This document shows, in pieces, positions 1 to 7,657 of a DNA stretch of 64,000 bases. Location: the NCBI RefSeq assembly GCF_015277875.1, contig NZ_CP063814.1, positions 1,488,001-1,552,000 of the forward strand. Direction: 5' to 3'. The notes below the pieces were generated by a model. That model saw nothing but the letters and a program-made list of their open reading frames with translations, was not told where the DNA came from and did not search any database. The stretch comes from Microbacterium luteum (GTDB lineage Bacteria; Actinomycetota; Actinomycetes; Actinomycetales; Microbacteriaceae). The translations under genes were made by a program, and so were the position numbers. Position 1 is the stretch's first letter; the number at the start of each line of letters is the position of its first letter.

Positions 1-108
1 GTCTTCGAGATCGGGGAGGGGAGAGGTGAAGGAGCCCGGGTCGATGATGAGCGTCTTGCCGGACTCGCGGAGCGTGAGGGTGGCGTGCTCGAACTTGGTC
101 ACTCGCAT
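1..108 (-). CDS. MBL-fold metallo-hydrolase, N-terminal part only
   Basis: Only the first 36 codons lie in the window; the gene runs off the left edge. The minus-strand start is ATG at 108. The N-terminus MRVTKFEHATLTL is followed by LIIDPGSF, the usual first strands of UlaG-like metallo-beta-lactamase-fold hydrolases found in actinobacteria, where the conserved histidine motif comes a little later and is outside the window. The product is expected to be a cytoplasmic zinc-dependent hydrolase of unknown substrate. It is transcribed away from the tRNA gene. The family call rests on N-terminal resemblance only, because the metal ligands cannot be seen. Confidence 0.7.
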   Translation of the reverse strand, partial: MRVTKFEHATLTLRESGKTLIIDPGSFTSPLPDLED

Positions 109-169
109 GGGTCGAGTCAACTCCCGCAAGGGCTGTCGGGCAAGCGCCGATCGGCATGCCTGCATCGAT

Positions 170-198
170 TTGGAGGCATGGCGAAGCCGTGCCATAAT
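170..198 (+). promoter_or_regulatory. sigma-70-type promoter of tRNA-Glu
   Basis: A -35 box TTGGAG (170-175) and a -10 box CATAAT (193-198) are separated by exactly 17 nt. Transcription would start near 205, about 10 nt before the mature tRNA 5' end. This is one of the most consensus-like promoters in the window, as expected for a stable RNA gene. Confidence 0.75.
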
Positions 199-214
199 CG
201 AACGGTTGCCTTCC

Positions 215-287
215 GGCCCCATCGTATAGCGGCCTAGTACGCCGCCCTCTCACGGCGGTAACGCGGGTTCGAATCCCGCTGGGGTCA
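215..287 (+). tRNA. tRNA-Glu (anticodon CTC)
   Basis: The 73-nt cloverleaf folds by eye. The acceptor stem is GGCCCCA (215-221) with TGGGGTC (280-286) and contains one G-U pair. The anticodon stem is CCGCC/GGCGG around the loop CTCTCAC, giving anticodon CTC (249 is the middle of 248-250 region of the loop 247-253). The T arm is GCGGG/CCCGC around TTCGAAT, and the discriminator base is A287. The CCA end is not encoded. The anticodon reads GAG, the main glutamate codon in a high-GC genome. Confidence 0.95.
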
Positions 288-316
288 CACGTGTTGACAC
301 ACCTTATCCGGCAACA

Positions 317-354
317 ACGAAGAACTCCCCGGCTTGCGCCGGGGAGTTCTTCGT
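317..354 (+). terminator. intrinsic terminator after tRNA-Glu
   Basis: A perfect 17-bp inverted repeat (317-333 with 338-354) has a TTGC loop and is followed by a short T run. It lies 30 nt after the tRNA. A second hairpin (378-419) belongs to the converging minus-strand gene, so the two units end back to back. Confidence 0.85.
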
Positions 355-377
355 TTCCCCCCTCATCGCAGCGGCAC

Positions 378-419
378 CGAGGCGGGTGAGCCGGCCCCAG
401 TCCCGGCTCACCCGCCTCG
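378..419 (-). terminator. hairpin ending the serine hydrolase gene
   Basis: A perfect 16-bp inverted repeat (378-393 with 404-419) has a 10-nt loop and begins 12 nt beyond the stop codon of the minus-strand serine hydrolase. There is no clear U tract, as is common in actinobacteria. The neighbouring tRNA terminator may back it up. Confidence 0.65.
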
Positions 420-430
420 ACGCGCCGTCG

Positions 431-2032
431 TCACCGGCTCCAGGTCCCGAGCCCCTGGGCGTCGAAGAACTGCAGCGTGACGCCGGTGACATCACCCCCG
501 TCCTCGAGGAACGTCGCGGACGACATCGATCCCTCCGGGGCGTTCTCACCCGTCGGGACGAACGCGAAGGCATCCCCGTCCCAATGCCTCAGCTCGAGCA
601 CGTACCCGTCATCCGCTCCCATCGCCAGGACGAGCTGACCGTTCCGCTCGGACACGGTGAGCGGTCCGAAGTAGGCGTTGTCGTAGGTCCCCTCGTAGTC
701 GGCGAGGTCACGAGGCGCGTCGGGGGCACTCGGCGCCTGCTCGTCGACGAGATCGCCGACGGGCGTGGTGAGGCTCGCCACGGCGGCACGGTAGTCCGTG
801 ATCCAGTCGCGGGTCAGGTCGCCGTACTGCACCAGGTCGAGGAACTGTGCGTTGACCGCCTCGGGAAGGCCGTAGGGGCCCCCGTTGGTGAGGGTCACGA
901 TCCCCAGGTCCAGGCTCGGGATCAGGCGGAAGTTCGTCGCGGCTCCCAGCACGAACCCGCCCGAGTGGGCGATGCCGGTGCGTCCTCCCACCGCCGTGTC
1001 GACGTTGAAGCCGAACCCGTACATGCTGGTGCGCCATGTCGCTTCGGGAGGGTGGCTCGAGATCATCTCACCGGTCGTCGCCGCCGTCAGGGCCGCGGCG
1101 TCGAAGATCTGCTCCCCGCCGTGCTCTCCGCCGGCCAGGACGGCGTTCATCCACGCGGCGAGGTCGATGACGTTCGACGAGACGCCGCCGGCGGGAGCCT
1201 GTGCATCGGGGTCGCGGTCGAAGAGCGGCTGGAACCTGCCGTCGACGAACGCGTGGATGGTCGCGCGGTTGTCCTCCGCGAGGAAGTCCTCGTAGCGGGA
1301 GCTCGTCCGTGTCATCCCGAGCGGTTCGTACACCAGCGACTCGGTGACGTCCTCCCACGGCTCGCCGACTGCGGCGGCGGCCGCCTCAGCGCCCACGGTG
1401 ATGCCGTAATTGGAGTAGTGGTAGCTGGATCGGAACGCGTCGAGGGGGAGCATGTCGAGATGATCCAGAATGTACTCGCGCCCGTACCCGAGGTCTTCCA
1501 GGTCGTCGCCGGCTCCGGTGTCCAGTCCCGTCCGGTGCGAGAAGAAGTCGCCGACCGTGGCGTGCTCGGTCACATAGGGGTCGCTCAGCGCGAAGCCCGG
1601 GAGGAGGTCGGACACCGGGGTCTCCCACGTGAGGGCACCCTGTCCGATGGCGGCGGTGATCGCCGTCGATGACAGCGACTTCGAGACCGACGCGATCTGG
1701 AACACCGTCTCCGGGTCGATTGGATCTCCTTCCCCCGCGGTCTTCACCCCGAAGCCTTCGGCGTACACGATCTCGCCGCCGTGGACGACGGCCACGGCGA
1801 GTCCGGGCACGCCTGTCTCCGCGAGGTCGTCCGCGATCAGGCCGGGCAGCTGCGACAGCGCGTCCGTGACGGCATCGTCGACGTTCGCCGCGGGCAGGGC
1901 GATCGCATCGCCCGGCGGAGCGTCTGCCGTCTCGACGACCACCGCCTCACCGCCGGCTTCAGGGACGCACCCGGTGAGAAGGAGGCCCGCCGAGGCGATG
2001 GCGGCGGCGGGGACGAGGGATCTTCGGGGCAT
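431..2032 (-). CDS. serine hydrolase / beta-lactamase-family lipoprotein
   Basis: A 533-residue penicillin-binding-protein/class C beta-lactamase fold protein (the family of DD-peptidases, esterases and EstB-like enzymes). Residues 1-22 form a lipoprotein signal ending in LLTGC (Cys22), so it should be anchored on the outer face of the membrane. All three active-site motifs are present: S115-V-S-K118, Y206-S-N208 and H356-S-G358. The C-terminal ~90 residues (from about 440) look like the beta-barrel often following this domain (DUF3471-like). The start ATG at 2032 was chosen because GGAGAG precedes it and the signal peptide begins there; the frame is open further upstream but that part is compositionally poor. 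A TATGTT box at 2094-2099 (minus strand) could be its -10. Substrate unknown. Confidence 0.88.
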   Translation of the reverse strand: MPRRSLVPAAAIASAGLLLTGCVPEAGGEAVVVETADAPPGDAIALPAANVDDAVTDALSQLPGLIADDLAETGVPGLAVAVVHGGEIVYAEGFGVKTAGEGDPIDPETVFQIASVSKSLSSTAITAAIGQGALTWETPVSDLLPGFALSDPYVTEHATVGDFFSHRTGLDTGAGDDLEDLGYGREYILDHLDMLPLDAFRSSYHYSNYGITVGAEAAAAAVGEPWEDVTESLVYEPLGMTRTSSRYEDFLAEDNRATIHAFVDGRFQPLFDRDPDAQAPAGGVSSNVIDLAAWMNAVLAGGEHGGEQIFDAAALTAATTGEMISSHPPEATWRTSMYGFGFNVDTAVGGRTGIAHSGGFVLGAATNFRLIPSLDLGIVTLTNGGPYGLPEAVNAQFLDLVQYGDLTRDWITDYRAAVASLTTPVGDLVDEQAPSAPDAPRDLADYEGTYDNAYFGPLTVSERNGQLVLAMGADDGYVLELRHWDGDAFAFVPTGENAPEGSMSSATFLEDGGDVTGVTLQFFDAQGLGTWSR

Positions 2033-2186
2033 GGGCTCTCCGTATCGGGTGGGGCAGGGCCTCTTCCACTCTGGCGGTGGACCACGCGTGAGGAACATAG
2101 ACCCAGGTCCATGGCGGTGACCGGGATGCGCGAGGATAGTCGAACCCGCCGGCGATGACCGGGCCGGTGATGATCGGGGAGGACGC

Positions 2187-3890
2187 ATGGCAGCACCCAC
2201 GCGCTACCGGGCGCCGTCGGTGCGGTCGATGCGCGGGGTCCTCAGCATCCTCACGCTCGTCGGATCGCTGCTGGCGCTCGTCGTGCTCGCGCTCGTGCTC
2301 CCCGGCGCGGGGGAGGGGTCCGTCCCCATCACCCTGTTCGCGGTCGTCGCGATCGTCTATCTCGTCTCGGGCGCCGTCGCCTGGCTTCGACGCCCTGCGA
2401 ATGCGACCGGGATGCTGCTGGTCTGCGGCGGGGTCTCCCTCACGGTCGCGAATCTCGCGAACGCGCCGGTGCCGGAGCTCGCGACACTCGGCAACGTGTT
2501 CGCGACGGCGGTTCTCGCCGTCATCGTCCACCTGCTGCTGGCCTTCCCCACCGGCCGGCTCTCGGGGAGGCTCGCGGTCGGACTCGCTGCGATCGCCTAC
2601 ACGATCGCCATCCTCCTCCCGCTGCCGGCCGTGCTGCTGGATGCGCCCGCGGTTGCGGCGCCGGTGGCCGCCGTGCAGAGCGCCGTCGGGCTCGCGCTCA
2701 TGGTCGCGACGGCGTGGCTGCTGGTGCGACGCCTGCAGCACGCCGATGCTCGCGCGAGGCGGGTGCTGCTGCCGCTCTACGCCTACGGCATCGTCGCTGT
2801 GCTCGCCATCGTCGCGCTTCCCGTGGTCCTGCCCGCCGACGAGGCGGTGCTGCGCGCCGGGCTCCAGCTGCTGCTCCTGCTCGGCTTCCCGATCGCGTTC
2901 CTGATCGGCGTGCTCGGCGGCGGATTCACTCCGACGCGGGATCTCGCCGATCTCGGTGAGCAGCTGTCGACCTCTTCCGACGGCTCGCGTCCCCTGTCCG
3001 ATGCTGTGGCGGACACCCTCGGCGATCCGTCGCTCCGGGTGCTCCTGCGCGCGCCCGACGGTCTGGTCGACGAGGACGGGGAACCCGCGCGCGTGTCGGC
3101 GCATCCCGACCGCGGGGTCGTCGACGTCGACATCGACGGACGCCCGGTGGGTGCGATCGAGTACGACTGCCGCTCCGAGATCGACGAGACGCGCGTGCGT
3201 CGCGCCGGGCGCATCATCGCCGTCGCGATCGACCGCTCCCGCCTGACCGCCGAACTGCGCCAGAGCCGTCGCGAGGTGCTCGCATCCCGCATCCGCATCG
3301 TGGAGACCGCCGATCGCGAGAGGTTCCGCATCGCCCAAGACCTCCACGACGGACTGCAGGCGCAGCTGGTCCTGCTGGGCGTCGAGGCTCAGCAGATCGC
3401 GCATGCGCCGGAAGTCGGATTCGCTGCCGCGGCGGCGGCCACGGCGTTGCGTCGTCGTATCGACGTCGCCGCCGGAGATCTGCGCCGGCTCGTACACGAC
3501 GTGCTGCCCATGCCGCTCATGGAGCGCGGCTTCGTCGCGGCCGTGGAGGACCTCGTCGACCGTATGCCCGTGCCGACGACCATGTCGGCGCGGGTCGAGC
3601 CGGGTCTGCTGCCCGCCGCCACGGGAACCACGGCCTATTTCGTCGTGGCCGAAGCTCTCGCGAACGCGGTCAAGCACGCGAGGGCAGGGTCCGCCGCGGT
3701 GGTACTCGTGCACGATGGCCCGACGCTGCGCATCACCGTGACCGACGACGGCATCGGCGGTGCCGACCCGACCGGTCGCGGTCTGCGGGGACTCGCCGAT
3801 CGGGTGGACACCCTCGGCGGCGACTGGTTCATCTCGTCGCCGCACGGGGAGGGCACACGTCTGGAGGTGCGTCTGCCGTGCGCGTCGTGA
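2187..3890 (+). CDS. NarL/LuxR-type sensor histidine kinase
   Basis: A 567-residue membrane sensor kinase. Hydrophobic segments fill roughly residues 17-245 (about eight helices), forming a membrane sensor without a large external loop. The dimerisation/phosphoacceptor segment contains DLHDGLQAQL with His387, typical of the HisKA_3 class. The ATPase domain shows the N box (N493 in LANAVKH), DDGIGG (520-524) and GRGLRGL (530-536). GGGGAGGA just upstream supports ATG 2187. It overlaps the response regulator by 13 nt, so the two proteins are a cognate pair. The signal is unknown. It is divergent from the serine hydrolase lipoprotein, which could be a target, but nothing in the sequence proves that. 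Confidence 0.9.
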   Translation: MAAPTRYRAPSVRSMRGVLSILTLVGSLLALVVLALVLPGAGEGSVPITLFAVVAIVYLVSGAVAWLRRPANATGMLLVCGGVSLTVANLANAPVPELATLGNVFATAVLAVIVHLLLAFPTGRLSGRLAVGLAAIAYTIAILLPLPAVLLDAPAVAAPVAAVQSAVGLALMVATAWLLVRRLQHADARARRVLLPLYAYGIVAVLAIVALPVVLPADEAVLRAGLQLLLLLGFPIAFLIGVLGGGFTPTRDLADLGEQLSTSSDGSRPLSDAVADTLGDPSLRVLLRAPDGLVDEDGEPARVSAHPDRGVVDVDIDGRPVGAIEYDCRSEIDETRVRRAGRIIAVAIDRSRLTAELRQSRREVLASRIRIVETADRERFRIAQDLHDGLQAQLVLLGVEAQQIAHAPEVGFAAAAAATALRRRIDVAAGDLRRLVHDVLPMPLMERGFVAAVEDLVDRMPVPTTMSARVEPGLLPAATGTTAYFVVAEALANAVKHARAGSAAVVLVHDGPTLRITVTDDGIGGADPTGRGLRGLADRVDTLGGDWFISSPHGEGTRLEVRLPCAS

Positions 3891-4525
3891 TCGGTGAAGA
3901 CGAAGCGCTCCTGCGCCAAGGACTCGCGCTGCTGCTGCGACAGGACGGGTTCGACGTGGTGGAGGTCGCGCCCGACGCGGTCGCGCTGGAGGAAGCCGTT
4001 CGGGCTCACGACCCCGATCTCGTCATCACCGACATCCGCATGCCGCCCTCCTACACCGATGAGGGCCTCGCCGCCGCGGCGCGCATCCGATCGGAGCGGC
4101 CGGCGATGCCCGTGGTGGTGCTCTCCCAGCACGTGCAGCGCCGCTACGCCGAAGAACTCATCGGCGACGGCGGCGCGGGGATCGGATACCTGCTGAAGCA
4201 GCGGATAGCCGACGTGCGGACCTTCACCGCCGACCTGCGTCGCGTCGCCCGAGGCGGCACGGCCCTCGACCCCGACGTCGTCGAGATCATGGTCGCACGC
4301 GCCCGTCTGCTCGGCGGGGGCGTCGAGGCCCTGACTCCGCGGCAGCGCGAGGTGCTCGCACTCATGGCGCAGGGGCGGAGCAACGGGTGGATCGCCGCGG
4401 AACTCGGATTGTCGGAGAAGGCGATCGTGCAGCACACCTCGAACATCTACGACATGCTCGGGCTCGCCGTGGACGCCGACGACCACCGTCGGGTGCTCGC
4501 GGTCATCCACTATCTGACGCACTGA
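3878..4525 (+). CDS. LuxR/NarL-family response regulator
   Basis: A 215-residue two-domain regulator. The receiver domain has acidic residues E7-D8, phosphoacceptor D52 (VITDIRMPP) and K107 (YLLKQR). The C-terminal LuxR-type helix-turn-helix begins near residue 150 with LTPRQREVLALMAQGRSNGWIAAELGLS cut here to its key words LTPRQREVL and IAAELGLS. It starts with GTG inside the kinase gene and overlaps it by 13 nt, which implies translational coupling. It should be phosphorylated by the upstream kinase and bind DNA as a dimer. Targets are not visible. The gene converges on the DUF4349 gene with only 7 nt between the stops and no obvious terminator. Confidence 0.92.
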   Translation: MRVVIGEDEALLRQGLALLLRQDGFDVVEVAPDAVALEEAVRAHDPDLVITDIRMPPSYTDEGLAAAARIRSERPAMPVVVLSQHVQRRYAEELIGDGGAGIGYLLKQRIADVRTFTADLRRVARGGTALDPDVVEIMVARARLLGGGVEALTPRQREVLALMAQGRSNGWIAAELGLSEKAIVQHTSNIYDMLGLAVDADDHRRVLAVIHYLTH

Positions 4526-4532
4526 GCGGGCC

Positions 4533-5627
4533 TCAGACGTCGTCGTCCTCCGGGGTGGGGGCGACGGATGCGGCGCGGCGCCGAGCACGCGCTCGGCGAC
4601 CGATGACGACGAGCCAGACGGCGGCGACCACCACGGCGACCACCAGGAGCCAGGGGAGCAGGAAACCGAGGCCGATGACGATTCCGTTGAGTGTGGCCAC
4701 GAGCCCGTTCCACCCGGCCGCCAGCCCGTCGCCGAATCCGGTGGGGTCGGCTTCGACCGGCTCCGACGGCTCGACGAGGGTCACCGTCAGACTGGATGTC
4801 GCGACCCGCCCTTCGAGGTCTTCCAGTTGCTGGCGGTACGACTCCAGGAGCGCCTGACGGTCGGCGAGCGCCGTCTCGGCGGCGATCAGATCAGACAGGT
4901 CCGCGGATTCGTCGAGCAGTTCCGTGAGCCGGGCAACCGACGCCTCCGTGGCCTCGACCCGTGCGCGAAGGTCGATCGCCTGCTCCGTGACGTCGAAGGT
5001 GTCGACCGAGCTCGAACGCACTTCCCCGATCGCGGAGAGGTCGGCGACGATCGCGTCGAGCTGATCGGCGGGAACGCGCACCGTGACCCACGATCCGGCG
5101 TACGGGACGGGCATCGACGTGTCCGTCATCCCCGACGTGTACGCGTCGTCCGAGCGGGATTCGTCCTCGGTGATCGTCAGCGACTCCACCCAGCCTCCGC
5201 GGGCTCGTGCGGCGACGGCGACCGCCTCTGCGCCGGTCGCGGCGTCGTCGACGACGAGAGTCGCCGTCGCGGAGGTGATGAGTTCGCGATCGGTGTCGAC
5301 GGGGCCGATCTCGATCCCCGACGAGGTCGCATCGTCGGCAGCCATGCCCGACTCCGTCGCGCCGTCGGCGGGGGCATCCGCCATCTGGCCGCCGCCGTCG
5401 GGGACCTCGACCGCGCTGATGTCGGTGGAGGCCGGCCCGACCAGCACGGCGGGGCCGATGAGCGCGGCCGCTGCGATCACGGCGACCGCGGCGGCGCCGC
5501 CGGCCCACCACCGCGCACGTCGCGTGCGGCGTCGGTCGCGTTCGCGCGCGATTCCGGTGAACACCGAGTCCTCGATGCGATCCAGGCTGGCCTCGGAGAT
5601 GTGCGGCAGCGGGTCGTTCGATGTCAT
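4533..5627 (-). CDS. DUF4349 membrane protein, possible anti-sigma partner
   Basis: A 364-residue protein of the DUF4349 family. Order of features: a cytoplasmic N-terminus of about 45 residues rich in Arg, one membrane helix (about 46-66), an acidic Gly/Ala/Asp linker, a folded external domain with a coiled-coil stretch (about 225-285, RVEATEASVARLTELLDES), then a second helix (about 310-345) and a basic C-terminal tail. ATG 5627 is preceded by GGAGAG and overlaps the sigma-factor stop as ATGA, so the two are translationally coupled. That arrangement, plus a short cytosolic N-terminus and one membrane anchor, is how ECF anti-sigma factors are usually organised, but no known anti-sigma domain (ZAS, RskA) is recognisable. 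Anti-sigma function is inference. Confidence 0.82.
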   Translation of the reverse strand: MTSNDPLPHISEASLDRIEDSVFTGIARERDRRRTRRARWWAGGAAAVAVIAAAALIGPAVLVGPASTDISAVEVPDGGGQMADAPADGATESGMAADDATSSGIEIGPVDTDRELITSATATLVVDDAATGAEAVAVAARARGGWVESLTITEDESRSDDAYTSGMTDTSMPVPYAGSWVTVRVPADQLDAIVADLSAIGEVRSSSVDTFDVTEQAIDLRARVEATEASVARLTELLDESADLSDLIAAETALADRQALLESYRQQLEDLEGRVATSSLTVTLVEPSEPVEADPTGFGDGLAAGWNGLVATLNGIVIGLGFLLPWLLVVAVVVAAVWLVVIGRRARARRRAASVAPTPEDDDV

Positions 5628-6181
5628 GACGTGCTCTCCTTCACGGTTGCCCGCAGCCGTGAACGGATGCGGGACAGGCGATTGCGGACCACCCCGTGCG
5701 AGACACCGAGCCGCGCGGCCGCCGCGCCGTAGTCGAGTCCTTCCACCGCGCACAGCAGGAAGATGCCCCGATCGAGCTCGCCGAGTCCGTCGACCTCGTC
5801 GCCGATGCGACGCGCGAGGTCGGCTCCGATCACCTGCTGCTCGACGTCCACCCGCGCGGGCGCGCCCTCGGGGAGCCGACCGCGGGTTTCCCGGTCGCGA
5901 CGCTGCTGGCGCATCCGGTTCGCCGACTGGAAGCGGCAGATCGTCACCAGCCACGGAAAGAGCGACTCGCCCGCCAGGCGCATGCCCGGCAGCTTCCGCC
6001 ACGCCACGAGGAAGGTCTCCTGCAGCACGTCCTCGGCGTCGGGCGCGTCACCGAGCAGCGCGTACGCGACGCGGTACAGGGCGGGCGCGTAGGAGCGGTA
6101 CAGCGTGCGGAACGCGTGCTCGCTCCCGCTCGCGGCGAGCGCCACGAGCGTCGCGTCGTCGGATGCGGGCGCGGAACTCAT
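5624..6181 (-). CDS. ECF-family RNA polymerase sigma factor
   Basis: A 185-residue sigma-70-family factor with only regions 2 and 4. Region 2 includes FRTLYRSYAPALYRVAYALLGD and the DAEDVLQETFLVAWRKL helix in part (key words AEDVLQETF), and region 4 contains the helix-turn-helix LDYGAAAARLGVSHGVVRNR (key words AAARLGVSHG). The start ATG 6181 has GGAG 8-12 nt upstream; the frame extends 24 codons further but without a ribosome site. The stop overlaps the ATG of the DUF4349 gene. ECF factors normally direct envelope or stress regulons and are held by a membrane partner, here probably the DUF4349 protein. Promoter specificity cannot be read from the window. Confidence 0.9.
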   Translation of the reverse strand: MSSAPASDDATLVALAASGSEHAFRTLYRSYAPALYRVAYALLGDAPDAEDVLQETFLVAWRKLPGMRLAGESLFPWLVTICRFQSANRMRQQRRDRETRGRLPEGAPARVDVEQQVIGADLARRIGDEVDGLGELDRGIFLLCAVEGLDYGAAAARLGVSHGVVRNRLSRIRSRLRATVKESTS

Positions 6182-6281
6182 GCGGTGCTGCTCCTTCGAG
6201 GCCGAGGGTGGTCCTACACCCGTGAAGTGTCGGCACCGGCGCGATCGTCTCACATCGGTGGGGTGCCGCGCGGCGACCCGG

Positions 6282-6287
6282 TAGGGT
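6282..6287 (+). promoter_or_regulatory. -10 box of the terC riboswitch transcript
   Basis: TAGGGT is placed so that transcription would start about 6294, just before the conserved riboswitch core. No convincing -35 box was identified. Confidence 0.5.
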
Positions 6288-6294
6288 TGAGGCC

Positions 6295-6412
6295 GCGAGA
6301 GGGAGTATCCCGTCCTCGCGCGTCCGTCATCACGGGTCCTGCAGGGCCCCGGGCGCGCGCCGCGTCAGCGGGGGAGAGACTTTCGATGATTCGTGCATCC
6401 CTCTTCGAAAGG
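6295..6412 (+). promoter_or_regulatory. probable yybP-ykoY (Mn2+) riboswitch with RBS-masking hairpin
   Basis: The untranslated leader of terC begins with GAGGGAGTATCCCG and the core ends with GGGGAGAGACTTTCG (about 6370-6385), resembling the conserved ends of the yybP-ykoY aptamer as found before TerC genes in actinobacteria. The aptamer spans about 6295-6385. After it, CTTTCGA (6380-6386) is perfectly complementary to TCGAAAG (6405-6411). The second arm contains the AAAGG that would serve as ribosome-binding site for ATG 6418, and the first arm overlaps the aptamer's 3' end. Mn2+ binding could therefore release the ribosome site. The aptamer call is by recognition, the switch mechanism by inference. 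Confidence 0.75.
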
Positions 6413-6417
6413 CCCTG

Positions 6418-7524
6418 ATGGGTTACGAGATCCCCGCGTGGTTCCAGATCGCCGCGCTCGCCGTGCTGGTGGTCATTCTGGTCGCCGACCTGCTGCTGAT
6501 CCTGAAGCGCCCGCATATCCCGTCGATGCGCGAGGCGACGCTGTGGGTGGTCTTCTACGTCTCGCTGGCGCTGGTGTTCGCGGTCGTGCTGCTGTGGGTG
6601 ACCGGCAGCCACGATGCGATGGGGGAGTTCGTCGCGGGATGGCTGACGGAGTACAGCCTGTCGGTGGACAATCTCTTCGTCTTCGTCCTGCTCATGAGCC
6701 AGTTCGCCGTGCCGCGCCGATACCAGCAGGAGGTGCTGATGGTGGGCATCATCATCGCGCTGGTCCTGCGCGCGATCTTCATCATGCTCGGCGCCGTCCT
6801 CATCGAGAACCTCAGCTGGATCTTCTACGTCTTCGGCCTCTTCCTCGTCTACACGGCGTGGCGGCAGGCGTTCCCCGGATCGCACGAGAACTCGGCGCAG
6901 ACCGAGACCGGGCTGGTGCGCTTCATGCGGCGCTTCTTCAACATCTCCGACTCGTACGACGGCCCCAAGCTGCGCACGGTGATGGGCGGCAAGAAGGTGT
7001 GGACGCCGATGATCCTCGTCTTCGTGGCGATCGGCTTCACCGATCTCGTCTTCGCGATCGATTCGATCCCCGCGATCTTCGGCATCACCCAGAGTGCGTT
7101 CATCGTGTTCACGGCGAACCTCTTCGCGCTGATGGGACTGCGTCAGCTCTACTTCCTTCTCGGCGGACTGCTCGACCGGCTCCGTTACCTGCACTACGGC
7201 ATCGCGTTCATCCTCGCGTTCATCGGCGTGAAGCTCTTCCTGCACGCCCTGCACGTCAACGAGCTTCCGTTCATCAACGGCGGCGAGCACGTCGAGTGGG
7301 CACCGGAGATCTCCACCTGGGTCTCGCTGGGCGTCATCCTGGTGTCGATGGCGGTCGCGACCGTCGCCAGTCTCGTCGCCGCCGGCAAGGAGCCGGTGGT
7401 GCCGGAGCCGGAGACGCCCGCCATCCCCGACGGCAGCGGCGCGACCGACGCCGAAGAGGCGGCATCCGTCGTCGCGGACGAGCACGCCACTCCGCCCACG
7501 GTCGACCCGCGCGACCGCAGCTGA
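6418..7524 (+). CDS. terC: TerC-family integral membrane (metal export) protein
   Basis: A 368-residue polytopic membrane protein with about nine hydrophobic helices. TerC signatures are present: acidic residues in the membrane at TEYSLSVDNLFVF (E78, D84) and again in GFTDLVFAIDSIPAIFG. The last ~45 residues are a hydrophilic acidic tail. Despite the name, TerC/Alx family members are now mainly linked to Mn2+ export or metallation of exported proteins, which fits the Mn2+ riboswitch candidate directly upstream. ATG 6418 has AAAGG five nt upstream. The gene stands alone between the sigma operon (divergent) and the leucine operon. Tellurite resistance should not be assumed. Confidence 0.93.
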   Translation: MGYEIPAWFQIAALAVLVVILVADLLLILKRPHIPSMREATLWVVFYVSLALVFAVVLLWVTGSHDAMGEFVAGWLTEYSLSVDNLFVFVLLMSQFAVPRRYQQEVLMVGIIIALVLRAIFIMLGAVLIENLSWIFYVFGLFLVYTAWRQAFPGSHENSAQTETGLVRFMRRFFNISDSYDGPKLRTVMGGKKVWTPMILVFVAIGFTDLVFAIDSIPAIFGITQSAFIVFTANLFALMGLRQLYFLLGGLLDRLRYLHYGIAFILAFIGVKLFLHALHVNELPFINGGEHVEWAPEISTWVSLGVILVSMAVATVASLVAAGKEPVVPEPETPAIPDGSGATDAEEAASVVADEHATPPTVDPRDRS

Positions 7525-7563
7525 GGCGTGCCGGTGCACGTCCGGGCACGTCGGCGGCAGTGA

Positions 7564-7569
7564 TAGCCT
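7564..7569 (+). promoter_or_regulatory. -10 box of the leu leader (leaderless type)
   Basis: TAGCCT ends 6 nt before the GTG of the leader peptide at 7576, so the transcript should begin at or next to that GTG. Confidence 0.6.
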
Positions 7570-7575
7570 GGCTCC

Positions 7576-7623
7576 GTGTGGATCGCTCGCCTTCTCCTTA
7601 GCGGCCGCGACGAGTCCTCGTAA
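7576..7623 (+). CDS. leucine-operon leader peptide
   Basis: A 15-codon ORF encodes (M)WIARLLLSGRDESS and ends TAA. Three consecutive leucine codons (CTT CTC CTT) sit in mid-peptide, as in leu attenuator peptides of other actinobacteria. It lies 63 nt before leuC and overlaps the first arm of two alternative hairpins (7605-7657). When charged tRNA-Leu is scarce, a ribosome stalled on the Leu codons would change which hairpin forms. It is translated from GTG directly behind a -10 box, so probably from a leaderless mRNA. Confidence 0.78.
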   Translation: MWIARLLLSGRDESS

Positions 7624-7657
7624 CCCAGGCCTCACTCGTCGCGGAGTTTCGTCGCGG
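7605..7657 (+). promoter_or_regulatory. leu attenuator: mutually exclusive hairpins
   Basis: CCGCGACGAGT (7605-7615) can pair perfectly over 11 bp with 7634-7644, or over its first 9 bases (7605-7613) with TCGTCGCGG at 7649-7657. Both 3' arms contain the same TCGTCGCGG word, so only one pairing can form at a time. The first arm lies inside the leader peptide, just after the Leu codons. There is no U tract, so control could be by Rho or by access to the leuC ribosome site (GAGGAGAG, 7675-7682). Confidence 0.65.

Noticed and set aside
386..1672. Long plus-strand ORF (about 430 codons) opposite the serine hydrolase
   Set aside because: It is an antisense shadow of a high-GC gene: no domain, no ribosome site, Arg/Val/Gly-biased composition, while the minus-strand frame has all three catalytic motifs.
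6418..7524. Tellurite resistance as the function of terC
   Set aside because: There are no other ter genes, and a Mn2+ riboswitch candidate precedes it; the family name is historical.
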